Part shown: positions 1 to 12,565 of the stretch, in pieces
Numbering within the stretch: position 1 is the stretch's first letter
How the letters are laid out: each line of letters opens with the position of its first letter
NCBI GenBank assembly: GCA_911728435.2
Contig: OU452201.1
Location: 9,734,001-9,798,000, forward strand
Direction of reading: 5' to 3'
Length of the DNA stretch: 64,000 nt
Source: Apoderus coryli
Taxonomy: Eukaryota; Arthropoda; Insecta; Coleoptera; Attelabidae
The notes under the pieces: generated by a model
Databases searched by the model: none
What the model was told of the DNA's origin: nothing
What the model saw: only the letters and a program-made list of their open reading frames with translations
Translations under genes and position numbers: made by a program

Positions 1-3000
1 TTCTCAGGAACAGGACTAATAGAAAAACGATGATAGAATCCAAAAAACAGGGGATACGGGGGTCGTTTCAAACAAAATAACAGGCCATGTATCTTAATAT
101 ATCAAGGGTTGTAGCGCGTAACACAGAAGGTGTGACGCATTCTCACTAGGCTCAGATTATTTCTCAGGAACAGGACTAATAGAAAAACGATGATAGAATC
201 CAAAAAACAGGGGATACGCGGGTCGTTTCAAACAAAATAGCAGCCCATGTACGTTAATTATGTTAATATATCAAGGGTTGTAGCTCGTAACACAGAAGGT
301 GTGACGCATTCTCACTAAGCTCAGATTATTTGTCAGGAACAGGACTAATAGAAAAACGATGATAGAATCCAAAAAACAGGGGATACGGGGGTCGTTTCAA
401 ACAAAATAGCAGCCCATGTACGTTAATTATGTTAATATATCAAGGGTTGTAGCTCGTAACGCAGAAGGTGTGACGCATTCTCACTAGGCTCAGATTATTT
501 GTCAGGAACAGGACCAATAGAAAAACGATGAGAGAATCCAAAAAACAGGGGATACGGGGGTCGTTTCAAACAAAATAGCAGCCCATGTAATTATGTTAAT
601 ATATCAAGGGTTGTAGCTCGTAACACAGAAGGTGTGACGCATTCTCACTAGGCTCAGATTATTTCTCAGGAACAGGACTAATAGAAAATCGATGATAGAA
701 TCCAAAAAACAGGGGATACGGGGGTCGTTTCAAACAAAATAGCAGCCCATGTACGTTAATTATGTTAATATATCAAAGGTTGTAGCTCGTAACACAGAAG
801 GTGTGACGCATTCTCACTAGGCTCAGATTATTTCTCAGGAAGAGGACTAATAGAAAAACGATGATAGAATCCAAAAAACAGGGGATACGGGGGTCGTTTC
901 AAACAAAATAGCAGCCCATGTACGTTAATTATGTTAATATATCAAGGGTTGTACCTCGTAACACAGAAGGTGTGACGCATTCTCACTAGGCTCAGATTAT
1001 TTCTCAGGAAGAGGACTAATAGAAAAACGATGATAGAATCCAAAAAACAGGGGATACGGGGGTCGTTTCAAACAAAATAGCAGCCCATGTATGTTAATTA
1101 TGTTAATATATCAAGGGTTGTAGCTCGTAACACAGAAGGTGTGACGCATTCTCACTAGGCTCAGATTATTTGTCAGGAACAGGACTAATAGAAAAACGAT
1201 GATAGAATCCAAAAAACAGGGGATACGGGGGTCGTTTCAAACAAAATAACAGGCCATGTATCTTAATATATCAAGGGTTGTAGCGCGTAACACAGAAGGT
1301 GTGACGCATTCTCACTAGGCTCAGATTATTTCTCAGGAAGAGGACTAATAGAAAAACGATGATAGAATCCAAAAAACAGGGGATACGGGGGTCGTTTCAA
1401 ACAAAATAGCAGCCCATGTATGTTAATTATGTTAATATATCAAGGGTTGTAGCTCGTAACACAGAAGGTGTGACGCATTCTCACTAGGCTCAGATTATTT
1501 GTCAGGAACAGGACTAATAGAAAAACGATGATAGAATCCAAAAAACAGGGGATACGGGGGTCGTTTCAAACAAAATAACAGGCCATGTATCTTAATATAT
1601 CAAGGATTGTAGCGCGTAACACAGAAGGTGTGACGCATTCTCACTAGGCTCAGATTATTTCTCAGGAACAGGACTAACAGAAAAACGATGATAGAATCCA
1701 AAAAACAGGGGATACGGGGGTCGTTTCAAACAAAATAACAGGCCATGTATCTTAATATATCAAGGGTTGTAGCGCGTAACACAGAAGGTGTGACGCATTC
1801 TCACTAGGCTCAGATTATTTCTCAGGAACAGGACTAATAGAAAAACGATGATAGAATCCAAAAAACAGGGGATACGCGGGTCGTTTCAAACAAAATAGCA
1901 GCCCATGTACGTTAATTATGTTAATATATCAAGGGTTGTAGCTCGTAACACAGAAGGTGTGACGCATTCTCACTAAGCTCAGATTATTTGTCAGGAACAG
2001 GACTAATAGAAAAACGATGATAGAATCCAAAAAACAGGGGATACGGGGGTCGTTTCAAACAAAATAGCAGCCCATGTACGTTAATTATGTTAATATATCA
2101 AGGGTTGTAGCTCGTAACGCAGAAGGTGTGACGCATTCTCACTAGGCTCAGATTATTTGTCAGGAACAGGACCAATAGAAAAACGATGAGAGAATCCAAA
2201 AAACAGGGGATACGGGGGTCGTTTCAAACAAAATAGCAGCCCATGTAATTATGTTAATATATCAAGGGTTGTAGCTCGTAACACAGAAGGTGTGACGCAT
2301 TCTCACTAGGCTCAGATTATTTCTCAGGAACAGGACTAATAGAAAATCGATGATAGAATCCAAAAAACAGGGGATACGGGGGTCGTTTCAAACAAAATAG
2401 CAGCCCATGTACGTTAATTATGTTAATATATCAAAGGTTGTAGCTCGTAACACAGAAGGTGTGACGCATTCTCACTAGGCTCAGATTATTTCTCAGGAAG
2501 AGGACTAATAGAAAAACGATGATAGAATCCAAAAAACAGGGGATACGGGGGTCGTTTCAAACAAAATAGCAGCCCATGTACGTTAATTATGTTAATATAT
2601 CAAGGGTTGTACCTCGTAACACAGAAGGTGTGACGCATTCTCACTAGGCTCAGATTATTTCTCAGGAAGAGGACTAATAGAAAAACGATGATAGAATCCA
2701 AAAAACAGGGGATACGGGGGTCGTTTCAAACAAAATAGCAGCCCATGTATGTTAATTATGTTAATATATCAAGGGTTGTAGCTCGTAACACAGAAGGTGT
2801 GACGCATTCTCACTAGGCTCAGATTATTTGTCAGGAACAGGACTAATAGAAAAACGATGATAGAATCCAAAAAACAGGGGATACGGGGGTCGTTTCAAAC
2901 AAAATAACAGGCCATGTATCTTAATATATCAAGGGTTGTAGCGCGTAACACAGAAGGTGTGACGCATTCTCACTAGGCTCAGATTATTTCTCAGGAAGAG

Positions 3001-3390
3001 GACTAATAGAAAAACGATGATAGAATCCAAAAAACAGGGGATACGGGGGTCGTTTCAAACAAAATAGCAGCCCATGTATGTTAATTATGTTAATATATCA
3101 AGGGTTGTAGCTCGTAACACAGAAGGTGTGACGCATTCTCACTAGGCTCAGATTATTTGTCAGGAACAGGACTAATAGAAAAACGATGATAGAATCCAAA
3201 AAACAGGGGATACGGGGGTCGTTTCAAACAAAATAACAGGCCATGTATCTTAATATATCAAGGATTGTAGCGCGTAACACAGAAGGTGTGACGCATTCTC
3301 ACTAGGCTCAGATTATTTCTCAGGAACAGGACTAACAGAAAAACGATGATAGAATCCAAAAAACAGGGGATACGGGGGTCGTTTCAAACA
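1..3390 (+). repeat. Higher-order repeat of the satellite, 1658-bp period, two copies
   Basis: Private variants recur at a spacing of 1658 bp: GGGATACGCGGG near 211 and 1869, CTCACTAAGC at 311 and 1969, and AATCGATGATAG near 688 and 2346. The two copies are almost identical and contain about ten monomers each. They diverge near 3390, where the second copy would need GTATCTT but has GTATGTT. This is classic higher-order organisation, in which a block of monomers is copied as one unit. Confidence 0.9.
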
Positions 3391-3480
3391 AAATAGCAGC
3401 CCATGTATGTTAATTATGTTAATATATCAAGGGTTGTAGCTCGTAACACAGAAGGTGTGACACATTCTCACTAGGCTCAG

Positions 3481-4820
3481 ATTATTTGTCAGGAACAGGA
3501 CTAATAGAAAAACGATGATAGAATCCAAAAAACAGGGGATACGGGGGTCGTTTCAAACAAAATAGCAGCCCATGTACGTTAATTATGTTAATATATCAAG
3601 GGTTGTAGCTCGTAACGCAGAAGGTGTGACGCATTCTCACTAGGCTCAGATTATTTGTCAGGAACAGGACCAATAGAAAAACGATGAGAGAATCCAAAAA
3701 ACAGGGGATACGGGGGTCGTTTCAAACAAAATAGCAGCCCATGTAATTATGTTAATATATCAAGGGTTGTAGCTCGTAACACAGAAGGTGTGACGCATTC
3801 TCACTAGGCTCAGATTATTTCTCAGGAATAGGACTAATAGAAAAACGATGATAGATTCCAAAAAATGGGGATACGGGGGTCGTTTCAAACAAAATAGCAG
3901 CCCATGTACGTTAATTATGTTAATATATCAAGGGTTGTAGCTCGTAACACAGAAGGTGTGACGCATTCTCACTAGGCTCAGATTATTTCTCAGGAACAGG
4001 ACTAATAGAAAAACGATGATAGAATCCAAAAACCTGGAAATACGGGGGTCGTTTCAAACAAAATAGCAGCCCATCTACGTTAATTATGTTAATATATCAA
4101 GGGTTGTAGCTCGTAACACAGAAGGTGTCACGCATTCTCACTAGGCTCAGATTATTTGTCAGGAACAGGACTAATAGAAAAACGATGATAGAATCCAAAA
4201 AACAGGGGATACGGGGGTCGTTTCAAACAAAATAGCAGCCCATGTACGTTAATTATGTTAATATATCAAGGGTTGTAGCTCGTAACGCAGAAGGTGTGAC
4301 GCATTCTCACTAGGCTCAGATTATTTGTCAGGAACAGGACCAATAGAAAAACGATGAGAGAATCCAAAAAACAGGGGATACGGGGGTCGTTTCAAACAAA
4401 ATAGCAGCCCATGTAATTATGTTAATATATCAAGGGTTGTAGCTCGTAACACAGAAGGTGTGACGCATTCTCACTAGGCTCAGATTATTTCTCAGGAATA
4501 GGACTAATAGAAAAACGATGATAGATTCCAAAAAAATGGGGATACGGGGGTCGTTTCAAACAAAATAGCAGCCCATGTACGTTAATTATGTTAATATATC
4601 AAGGGTTGTAGCTCGTAACACAGAAGGTGTGACGCATTCTCACTAGGCTCAGATTATTTCTCAGGAACAGGACTAATAGAAAAACGATGATAGAATCCAA
4701 AAACCTGGAAATACGGGGGTCGTTTCAAACAAAATAGCAGCCCATCTACGTTAATTATGTTAATATATCAAGGGTTGTAGCTCGTAACACAGAAGGTGTC
4801 ACGCATTCTCACTAGGCTCA
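3481..4820 (+). repeat. Higher-order repeat of the satellite, ~670-bp period, two copies
   Basis: A four-monomer block at 3481-4150 is repeated at 4151-4820. Shared private variants are the TAGATTCCAAAAAA stretch near 3853 and 4522, AACCTGGAAATACG at 4031 and 4702, and CCCATCTACG near 4071 and 4741. It shows a second, shorter amplification step in the same array. Confidence 0.88.
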
Positions 4821-5187
4821 GATTATTTCTCAGGAAGAGGACTAATAGAAAATCGATGATAGAATCCAAAAAACAGGGGATACGGGGGTCGTTTCAAACA
4901 AAATAACAGGCCATATATCTTAATATATCAAGGGTTGTAGCGCGTAACACAGAAGGTGTGACGCATTCTCACTAGGCTCAGATTATTTCTCAGGAACAGG
5001 ACTAACAGAAAAACGATGATAGAATCCAAAAAACAGGGGATACGGGGGTCGTTTCAAACAAAATAGCAGCCCATGTATGTTAATTATGTTAATATATCAA
5101 GGGTTGTAGCTCGTAACACAGAAGGTATGACGCATTTTCACTAGGCTCAGATTATTTCTCAGGAAGAGGACTAATAGAAAAACGATG

Positions 5188-5783
5188 ATAGAATCCATCT
5201 TTTAGCACCCTTACCACTGCGTGTGGTGACCCCGGTGTCGTATATCTAGTTAAGGTTTATTGTAGTTTTGAAGGTCAACAAAATAAGCAAATTCAAAAAT
5301 ATCAGAGAGTTGAGATAAAGAACTCAGATGCTATTTAGAATAAACAGAATAACATAATAAAACACGAAACAAAGAAAAAACGCGCTTATTGCACAGACTT
5401 ACAAAGATAGAAGATACACTAAAGAACTAGGTTCTATGATTAAGACTAAACTAGGGGGACATTAAAACGCAAATAAAAACTAGGACTAAAAACAGTAACG
5501 AAACGCTAATAAAAATAGAAATAATACAATTGCACGATTAAAACTACAAAAAACCTTAACTAGATATACGACACCGGGGTCAGCACACGCAGTGGTAAGT
5601 GTGCTAAGCGATGACCAAAGTGTTCAGGATATGGTCAGGAGGACTAAAAACAGTAACAAAACGCTAATAAAAATAGAAATAATACAATTGCACGATCAAA
5701 ACTACAATAAACCTTAACTAGATATACGACACCGGGGTCAGCACACGCAGTGGTAAGGGTGCTAAAAGATGGATTCTATCATC
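5188..5783. other. Non-satellite core at the centre of the inverted satellite
   Basis: The ends are an inverted repeat of roughly 84 bp (5188-5271 against 5690-5783) containing CACCCTTACCACTGCGTGTG and TAGTTAAGGTTTATTGTAG. The right half holds a 158-bp tandem duplication: AGGACTAAAAACAGTAAC starts at 5482 and again at 5640, and each copy ends with the CCGGGGTCAGCACACGCAG block. The middle, 5272-5480, is single-copy and AT-rich, with no usable reading frame. I do not recognise it. It could be a small TIR transposon, an LTR fragment, or the spacer of a foldback-type element. The satellite register is the same on both sides, so the core lies exactly at the inversion point. Confidence 0.8.
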
Positions 5784-8735
5784 GTTTTTCTATTAGTCCT
5801 CTTCCTGAGAAATAATCTGAGCCTAGTGAAAATGCGTCACACCTTCTGTGTTACGAGCTACAACCCTTGAAATATTAACATAATTAACATACATGGGCTG
5901 CTATTTTGTTTGAAACGACCCCCGTATCCCCTGTTTTTTGGATTCTATCATCGTTTTTCTATTGATCCTGTTCCTGGGAAATAATCTGAGCCTAGTGAGA
6001 ATGCGTCACACCTTCTGTGTTACGAGCTACAACCCTTGATATATTAACATAATTACATGGGCTGCTATTTTGTTTGAAACGACCCCCGTATCCCCTGTTT
6101 TTTGGATTCTCTCATCGTTTTTCTATTGGTCCTGTTCCTGACAAATAATCTGAGCCTAGTGAGAATGCGTCACACCTTCTGCGTTACGAGCTACAACCCT
6201 TGATATATTAACATAATTAACGTACATGGGCTGCTATTTTGTTTGAAACGACCCCCGTATCCCCTGTTTTTTGGATTCTATCATCGTTTTTCTATTGATC
6301 CTGTTCCTGAGAAATAATCTGAGCCTAGTGAGAATGCGTCACACCTTCTGTGTTACGCGCTACAACCCTTGATATATTAAGATACATGGCCTGTTATTTT
6401 GTTTGAAACGACCCCCGTATCCCCTGTTTTTTGGATTCTATCATCGATTTTCTATTAGTCCTGTTCCTGAGAAATAATCTGAGCCTAGTGAGAATGCGTC
6501 ACACCTTCTGTGTTACGAGCTACAACCCTTGATATATTAACATAATTACATGGGCTGCTATTTTGTTTGAAACGACCCCCGTATCCCCTGTTTTTTGGAT
6601 TCTCTCATCGTTTTTCTATTGGTCCTGTTCCTGACAAATAATCTGAGCCTAGTGAGAATGCGTCACACCTTCTGCGTTACGAGCTACAACCCTTGATATA
6701 TTAACATAATTAACGTACATGGGCTGCTATTTTGTTTGAAACGACCCCCGTATCCCCTGTTTTTTGGATTCTATCATCGTTTTTCTATTAGTCCTGTTCC
6801 TGACAAATAATCTGAGCTTAGTGAGAATGCGTCACACCTTCTGTGTTACGAGCTACAACCCTTGATATATTAACATAATTAACGTACATGGGCTGCTATT
6901 TTGTTTGAAACGACCCGCGTATCCCCTGTTTTTTGGATTCTATCATCGTTTTTCTATTAGTCCTGTTCCTGAGAAATAATCTGAGCCTAGTGAGAATGCG
7001 TCACACCTTCTGTGTTACGCGCTACAACCCTTGATATATTAAGATACATGGCCTGTTATTTTGTTTGAAACGACCCCCGTATCCCCTGTTTTTTGGATTC
7101 TATCATCGATTTTCTATTAGTCCTGTTCCTGAGAAATAATCTGAGCCTAGTGAGAATGCGTCACACCTTCTGTGTTACGAGCTACAACCCTTGATATATT
7201 AACATAATTACATGGGCTGCTATTTTGTTTGAAACGACCCCCGTATCCCCTGTTTTTTGGATTCTCTCATCGTTTTTCTATTGGTCCTGTTCCTGACAAA
7301 TAATCTGAGCCTAGTGAGAATGCGTCACACCTTCTGCGTTACGAGCTACAACCCTTGATATATTAACATAATTAACGTACATGGGCTGCTATTTTGTTTG
7401 AAACGACCCCCGTATCCCCTGTTTTTTGGATTCTATCATCGTTTTTCTATTAGTCCTGTTCCTGACAAATAATCTGAGCCTAGTGAGAATGCGTCACACC
7501 TTCTGTGTTACGAGCTACAATCCTTGATATATTAACATAATTAACGTACATGGGCTGCTATTTTGTTTGAAACGACCCCCGTATCCCCTGTTTTTTGGAT
7601 TCTATCATCGTTTTTCTATTAGTCCTCTTCCTGAGAAATAATCTGAGCCTAGTGAGAATGCGTCACACCTTCTGTGTTACGAGGTACAACCCTTGATATA
7701 TTAACATAATTAACGTACATGGGCTGCTATTTTGTTTGAAACGACCCCCGTATCCCCAGTTTTTTGGATTCTATCATCGTTTTTCTATTAGTCCTGTTCC
7801 TGAGAAATAATCTGAGCCTAGTGAGAATGCGTCACACCTTCTGTGTTACGCGCTACAACCCTTGATATATTAAGATACATCGCCTGTTATTTTGTTTGAA
7901 ACGACCCCCGTATCCCCTGTTTTTTGGATTCTATCATCGTTTTTCTATTAGTCCTGTTCCTGACAAATAATCTGAGCCTAGTGAGAATGCGTCACACCTT
8001 CTGTGTTACGAGCTACAACCTTTGATATATTAACATAATTAACGTACATGGGCTGCTATTTTGTTTGAAACGACCCCCGTATCCCCTGTTTTTTGGATTC
8101 TATCATCGTTTTTCTATTGGTCCTGTTCCTGAGAAATAATCTGAGCCTAGTGAGAATGCGTCACACCTTCTGTGTTACGAGCTACAACCCTTGATATATT
8201 AACATAATTAACATACATGGGCTGCTATTTTGTTTGAAACGACCCCCGTATCCCCTGTTTTTTGGATTCTATCATCGTTTTTCTATTAGTCCTCTTCCTG
8301 AGAAATAATCTGAGCCTAGTGAGAATGCGTCACACCTTCTGTGTTACGAGGTACAACCCTTGATATATTAACATAATTAACGTACATGGGCTGCTATTTT
8401 GTTTGAAACGACCCCCGTATCCCCAGTTTTTTGGATTCTATCATCGTTTTTCTATTAGTCCTGTTCCTGAGAAATAATCTGAGCCTAGTGAGAATGCGTC
8501 ACACCTTCTGTGTTACGCGCTACAACCCTTGATATATTAACATACATGGCTTGTTATTTTGTTTGAAGCGACCCCCGTATCCCCTGTTTTTTTGATTCTT
8601 CCATTTTTTTTCTATTAGTCGTCTTCCTAAGAAGTAATTTGAGCCTAGTGAGAATGCGTCACACCTTCTAAGTTACGCGATATAGCCCATGATATATTAA
8701 CATATATAGCCTGCTATTTTGTTTTCAACATAATT
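5784..8735 (-). repeat. Satellite array, reverse arm
   Basis: About 18 monomers of the same satellite run in the opposite orientation. The monomer next to the core shares a private variant with its mirror partner on the left (CATTTTCACTA near 5132 on the plus strand, TAGTGAAAATG near 5825). The combination of GACCCGCGTAT near 6913 with GAGCTTAGTGAG near 6815 mirrors a monomer of the 1658-bp unit in the left arm. A ~667-bp local period is seen from GAGGTACAAC at 7681 and 8348. The outermost unit (8570-8735) is clearly more diverged, as expected at the decaying edge of an array. Confidence 0.96.
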
Positions 8736-11217
8736 ATCAATTTACTTTAGTAAATAAACTATTTTTGCTTCATAAAATGTTTTTTTATAAAACTAGTATA
8801 TTTAACAAGCCATAAAAACCCTCGTTTTATCTTAATATTATCCATAATTTGAGATAAAACCGATTTAATAATACATGCCCAATGCTTGACATGGTCCACT
8901 GTAAAAAAGTGAATCTGAAATAAAAGTAAATCTAAATCTGATGCTAACTTCCACTACATGCTACCGCGTAAGAGCATATGTACGCGTCCGGACCTGTGTT
9001 GCTGACATTTACTAATTTTGCTGAATTACTCACCTTTTCTATAAAATGATTCCTAGCTAAAGATTAAAATTACTCTTTGTCCTAGCGCTAATAATAATAA
9101 AGAGCCTCTTTTTGTGTAAAAATGAATTTCGATTATATTGAATAACATATTTACCCAATATGATTTACCCCACGAGATAATATGTAGAGATCATATATAT
9201 AGAGAAATATATCGCTTCAGTGAGAGGTATAAAAGGTGGAACATAGGGCGCGGCCATTTTGATGTTCTACTACAGGGGAATCTAAAAAAATTGTTAATGA
9301 CCTTACTTTGGAAAAGTTATAATAATAATATAATTGGTATAAAACACGTTATTGTATTGTATAATATCACCACAAACTCTACGTATAATATAATATCACA
9401 GCTTATAGCTTATTGTGACAATGATATAAAATAGGATTATAATATTTATAATGTATGGATGTAACCTGGTATCTGGTATATAAATATCAAGTTTTATGTG
9501 GGAAAAGCTAATGTTGCCACATTTAAGATATAAAAAATATATTGAGTATTAAAATTAAATATATACAATTTAGCAGTCATAAAACCAACAATTTTATCAT
9601 ATCTATTTCAGAATGATATAGAAAAATGTTGGATTATTCCAATATTTTTACACCACTATATATTAATTCGATGTGTCCTTTAAACATGTTAAAGTATAAA
9701 AATTAAAAATTAGAAGGCAATGATATTTCATTTCCTTCAAGCTATTGCTTGACAACAAAACTACATCAAAATGGACGTTTCTCTATCTCCCTTTATTCAG
9801 TTGAGCAATCGGATGCGCATACGGTTTTGAGCGATATATTCCTCTATATATATGGTGGATATCCGTAACGTTATCTGGCTTTGCTTCTGAAACTTCTGCT
9901 CGCCTACGCTATGGAAACTCCGTTAGCTTCACTTTCAAACTCCATTTACAGCTAAATATACACAACTTTCAGCTAATGGAAACTCGTGAAAACCTGCAGC
10001 TGTAAAGCAGTAAAATTTTCAGCTGCTGCGTTATTTCAGATAACGTTCAAATGTGAATTGGAAGAAACTAGCTATTAACAGGATAATAGGAAATCGAGAA
10101 CAAAATTTGTTTTTATATTTTCCGTTGTAATGTAGTTAGAAAGGAAGTCAGAAAAGTGAATATCGATTAAATGAACAATGTTTATATGGAAATATTTGTC
10201 GTGCTGCCATCTAGGACCTAGAAAATGAATTATGAATTGCACCACTGGTTTTTTTTTCTGTATTATTGGCCTCTTGTCATGGAATTGACATCCAGCAAGC
10301 GTATGTATGGACCTACAGTTTAGCGTGGAATCCGAACCACGGTCCTTGACTGCTATCTGCCAGCACCCACGACTATGTAGTCAACTAATAATATATTTGC
10401 AAGTGCAAAATAAAAACCAAATCTTATATCATTGTCAATCAACATATGGCTGAGAATATTAACTTGTATACTATTCACTGAATTACTGATTACATAATTC
10501 ATCGATACCATTGTCTTTATAAGAAAAGACAATGCTGATACTATTATATCTCTTTGGTGGGCATCCTTAGGGAATCGGCAGTCACACTATTGCATTATGC
10601 AACAACTCGTATAAGTATAGGTGTTATTGATTAATCACATTTTTATTGGTATGATTATTGTCTTTGACAATGGTATGATAAATATGCGTTCTTCTACAAA
10701 ATCAGATCAGCTGAGCTGATGGGACATGATCACCTGCCACTCAACCCACTTGCAATTTTTGTAAAAGCATGGAGAAACTGAGTATTTATTTACGAATGAA
10801 AAGTAGAATCGAGTATTGTAAAACGAACATCTGATAATGTGAGGATGGTTAAAAACATCTGATATATGGAAAAAAAGGAAAGGCGCTATGGACATAACAC
10901 CAGCATTTTAGCAGCAAGCCAACAATTTTTAGATTTCATATTTCATTTTATATTGATCACTTAATAAAATTTAATAAATATATCCCGTTTCAATGGTTTT
11001 GTGATATTAATTTAGCCAAATAGTTATAAACCCATATTAAAAATTATCTTTGTTACCACGCAATAAAAACTTGGCAACTAAGCATTGAACTACTGACAAT
11101 CGAATTTTTTTAATTCTTACATAACCAAAAGTAAGGCTACTACGATTAATATAAATTTTCCAAAAATATTAAATTAAAAAGTAAATAATATTTTTTTGCA
11201 ATTAAAAAACTAATACA
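8736..11217. other. Intergenic, AT-rich, no supported gene
   Basis: Apart from a SINE-like insertion near 10242-10383 I see nothing that can be named. The longest open frame (9138-9434, plus) begins with TTG, has no recognisable motif and lies in low-complexity AT-rich DNA, so I do not call it. The proximal promoter of the ATP synthase subunit gene must lie at the right end, but no clear TATA element can be picked out. Confidence 0.6.
10242..10383 (-). mobile_element. Possible tRNA-derived SINE
   Basis: Read on the minus strand, a ~71-bp head contains a good box B (GGTTCGGATTCC, with flanking CGTGG/CCACG able to form a T-arm) and a weaker box A-like stretch (ACATAGTCGTGGG) about 35 bp before it. 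A ~60-bp body follows and then a run of nine A. This is the order expected of a SINE (tRNA-related head, unrelated body, A tail). No clear target-site duplication was found, so it could be an old copy or a chance resemblance. Confidence 0.4.
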
Positions 11218-11439
11218 ATGGCTGGAGGAGAAGAATCCGCAGAAGGTGCAAAATTAACTGGCCTGTCGAAAATTTTCAATTCGCAAACGAATACAGGCCG
11301 AGCAAATGTAAGTAGAATTTCCTCTCAAAAACAATTAGTTCAAACATATTATTTGTTCTAGGTTGCAAGGGCCACCTACGCAGTCATGGGATTAGTAATT
11401 GCCTATTTGGTCTTGAAACCGAAGAAACCTAAAGTATGA
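11218..11439 (+). CDS. ATP5MK: ATP synthase membrane subunit K (DAPIT-like), two exons
   Basis: Exons 11218-11307 and 11362-11439 join in phase 0 (donor AAT|GTAAGT, acceptor TTCTAG|GTT) to give 55 aa. The product matches the DAPIT/USMG5 family: an N-terminal MAGGEE, then the core LTGLSKIFNSQTNTGRAN, then a single membrane segment (about residues 36-48, YAVMGLVIAYLVL) and a lysine/proline tail KPKKPKV. Family members are 50-60 aa. They sit in the inner mitochondrial membrane as a supernumerary Fo subunit and help ATP synthase dimers assemble. The start is the first ATG after an AT-rich leader and gives the family's usual N-terminus. The intron is only 54 bp. No neighbour is functionally linked. 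The open frame and conserved core argue for a working gene; a processed copy is excluded by the intron. Confidence 0.93.
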
Positions 11440-11493
11440 ATAGTCTGCTTGGAATAGTGCTTTAAGTGTAATTTAAATATTTAGAGGGTATAT

Positions 11494-11503
11494 AATAAAT
11501 AAA
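11494..11503 (+). terminator. Overlapping poly(A) signals of the ATP synthase subunit gene
   Basis: Two overlapping AATAAA hexamers (11494-11499 and 11498-11503) lie 55-64 bp after the TGA stop, in the right place for cleavage and polyadenylation of this short transcript. Confidence 0.75.
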
Positions 11504-12527
11504 CATCAACGTAATATCAAAGATTCTTTGAATTTCTGCAATTTGTTAATTCCTACCTACTTATTTTTACAAAAAACGTTTGTTGCATAAGACAGGTTAT
11601 ATATATATACATTATCGATATTTCTGGTTAATTGTTTTTGAGGTAGATACATGCTACTCGACTTGAACTAGAAACTATAGTTGACAAGTAGGTACTTTTA
11701 TTTTCCCACTTTATTTTAATTATTTAATAAATACTGAACTAGTTCATTATTAAATTAAATATTTTCCACACAATGTGTGATGCAAATGCATCATCATATA
11801 TTACTGTGATATTACTACCTATGTAGCGTTTGAGCATCTTTATAAACAGACAATGGTTATAGTGTCTTGATTGATTCGATGAATGAATTAATACAAAGAA
11901 GCAAATTTTCAAAAATAATTTAGAAAAACTCAGTAAAATGTTAGTTAGCAGCTGACAGAATATATCTAATCCATTAGACAAGGGAGGGTCTAAAGTCTAA
12001 ATATCTCAATTGTCTAAGCTCTAAGCCTAATCCCATACGAGATCAAAGAAATGTTACGGTTACGCTTGCTTTTATGCAACCCACATATCACAATTTGCCT
12101 CAATATGGCGGCCAAAATACCAACAATTTGATAGTAATTTTAGAGCTGTCGGTGTTGTGATTTTACTTTTAATAAAACAGTAAACTAATATTTATTGAAA
12201 AATAGGGAAACTAACTTAAACAAAAAACATGTCGATTATATTCCAGTATATAAACATTATTCTATGATTGTGTTATAAACTTAACTCTACTACAACTACA
12301 ACCACAGATCTAGAAAAGTTTCTAGATCTGTGACTACAACGCATCTACATTTATTACTAAAAAAAGAAAACATCTAAAATATTATTGCGCCATCTATTAA
12401 CTAGTTACGCAAGCTTTACTTGTTATTATATTAGATGACTATTTAACATATTTACTAGTTCGTATATTATTACGATAGATGTCATCCACGTTTGTAATTA
12501 TATTTTTCTTAACAGTCTAGATAGTAC
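11504..12527. other. Intergenic spacer
   Basis: AT-rich DNA with no supported gene. It contains the 30-bp palindrome at 12303-12332 and, at its right end (12520-12527), the GATAGTAC direct repeat that borders the P-like transposon. Confidence 0.6.
12303..12332. repeat. 30-bp palindrome flanked by an 8-bp direct repeat
   Basis: Arms CACAGATCTAGAAA and its complement are separated by 2 bp. The palindrome is bordered on both sides by exactly ACTACAAC (12295-12302 and 12333-12340). An 8-bp duplication around a novel palindrome is the signature of an insertion of hAT or P type, but here only the extreme inverted ends would remain. Confidence 0.85.
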
Positions 12528-12565
12528 CATAGAATAAGAAAGCTAGCTAACCAGAAGTTTGACTT
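12528..12565 (+). repeat. Left 38-bp inverted end of the P-like element
   Basis: Perfect inverse match to 16106-16143. It starts with CA and the partner ends with TG, as in Drosophila P elements. Confidence 0.9.

Larger units (their letters stand above)
1..5198 (+). repeat. Satellite array, forward arm (~160/169-bp monomers)
   Basis: About 31 head-to-tail monomers fill this stretch and it runs off the left edge of the window. Two length classes alternate: a ~169-bp form containing GTACGTTAATTATGTTAATA (or a close variant) and a ~160-bp form in which that block is replaced by GTATCTTAATA. Landmarks recurring in every unit include GGGTCGTTTCAAACAAAATA and GGTGTGACGCATTCTCACTA. Most monomers differ at only a few positions, so the array is young or well homogenised. 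No open reading frame of note runs through it. The last unit stops inside GATAGAATCCA at 5198, where the non-satellite core begins. Confidence 0.97.

Noticed and set aside
1..5198. Regular repeats suggestive of a CRISPR array
   Set aside because: Units are contiguous 160/169-bp monomers without unique spacers, in a eukaryotic setting; this is satellite DNA.
9138..9434. 98-codon open frame
   Set aside because: Begins with TTG, shows no motif and has AT-driven composition.
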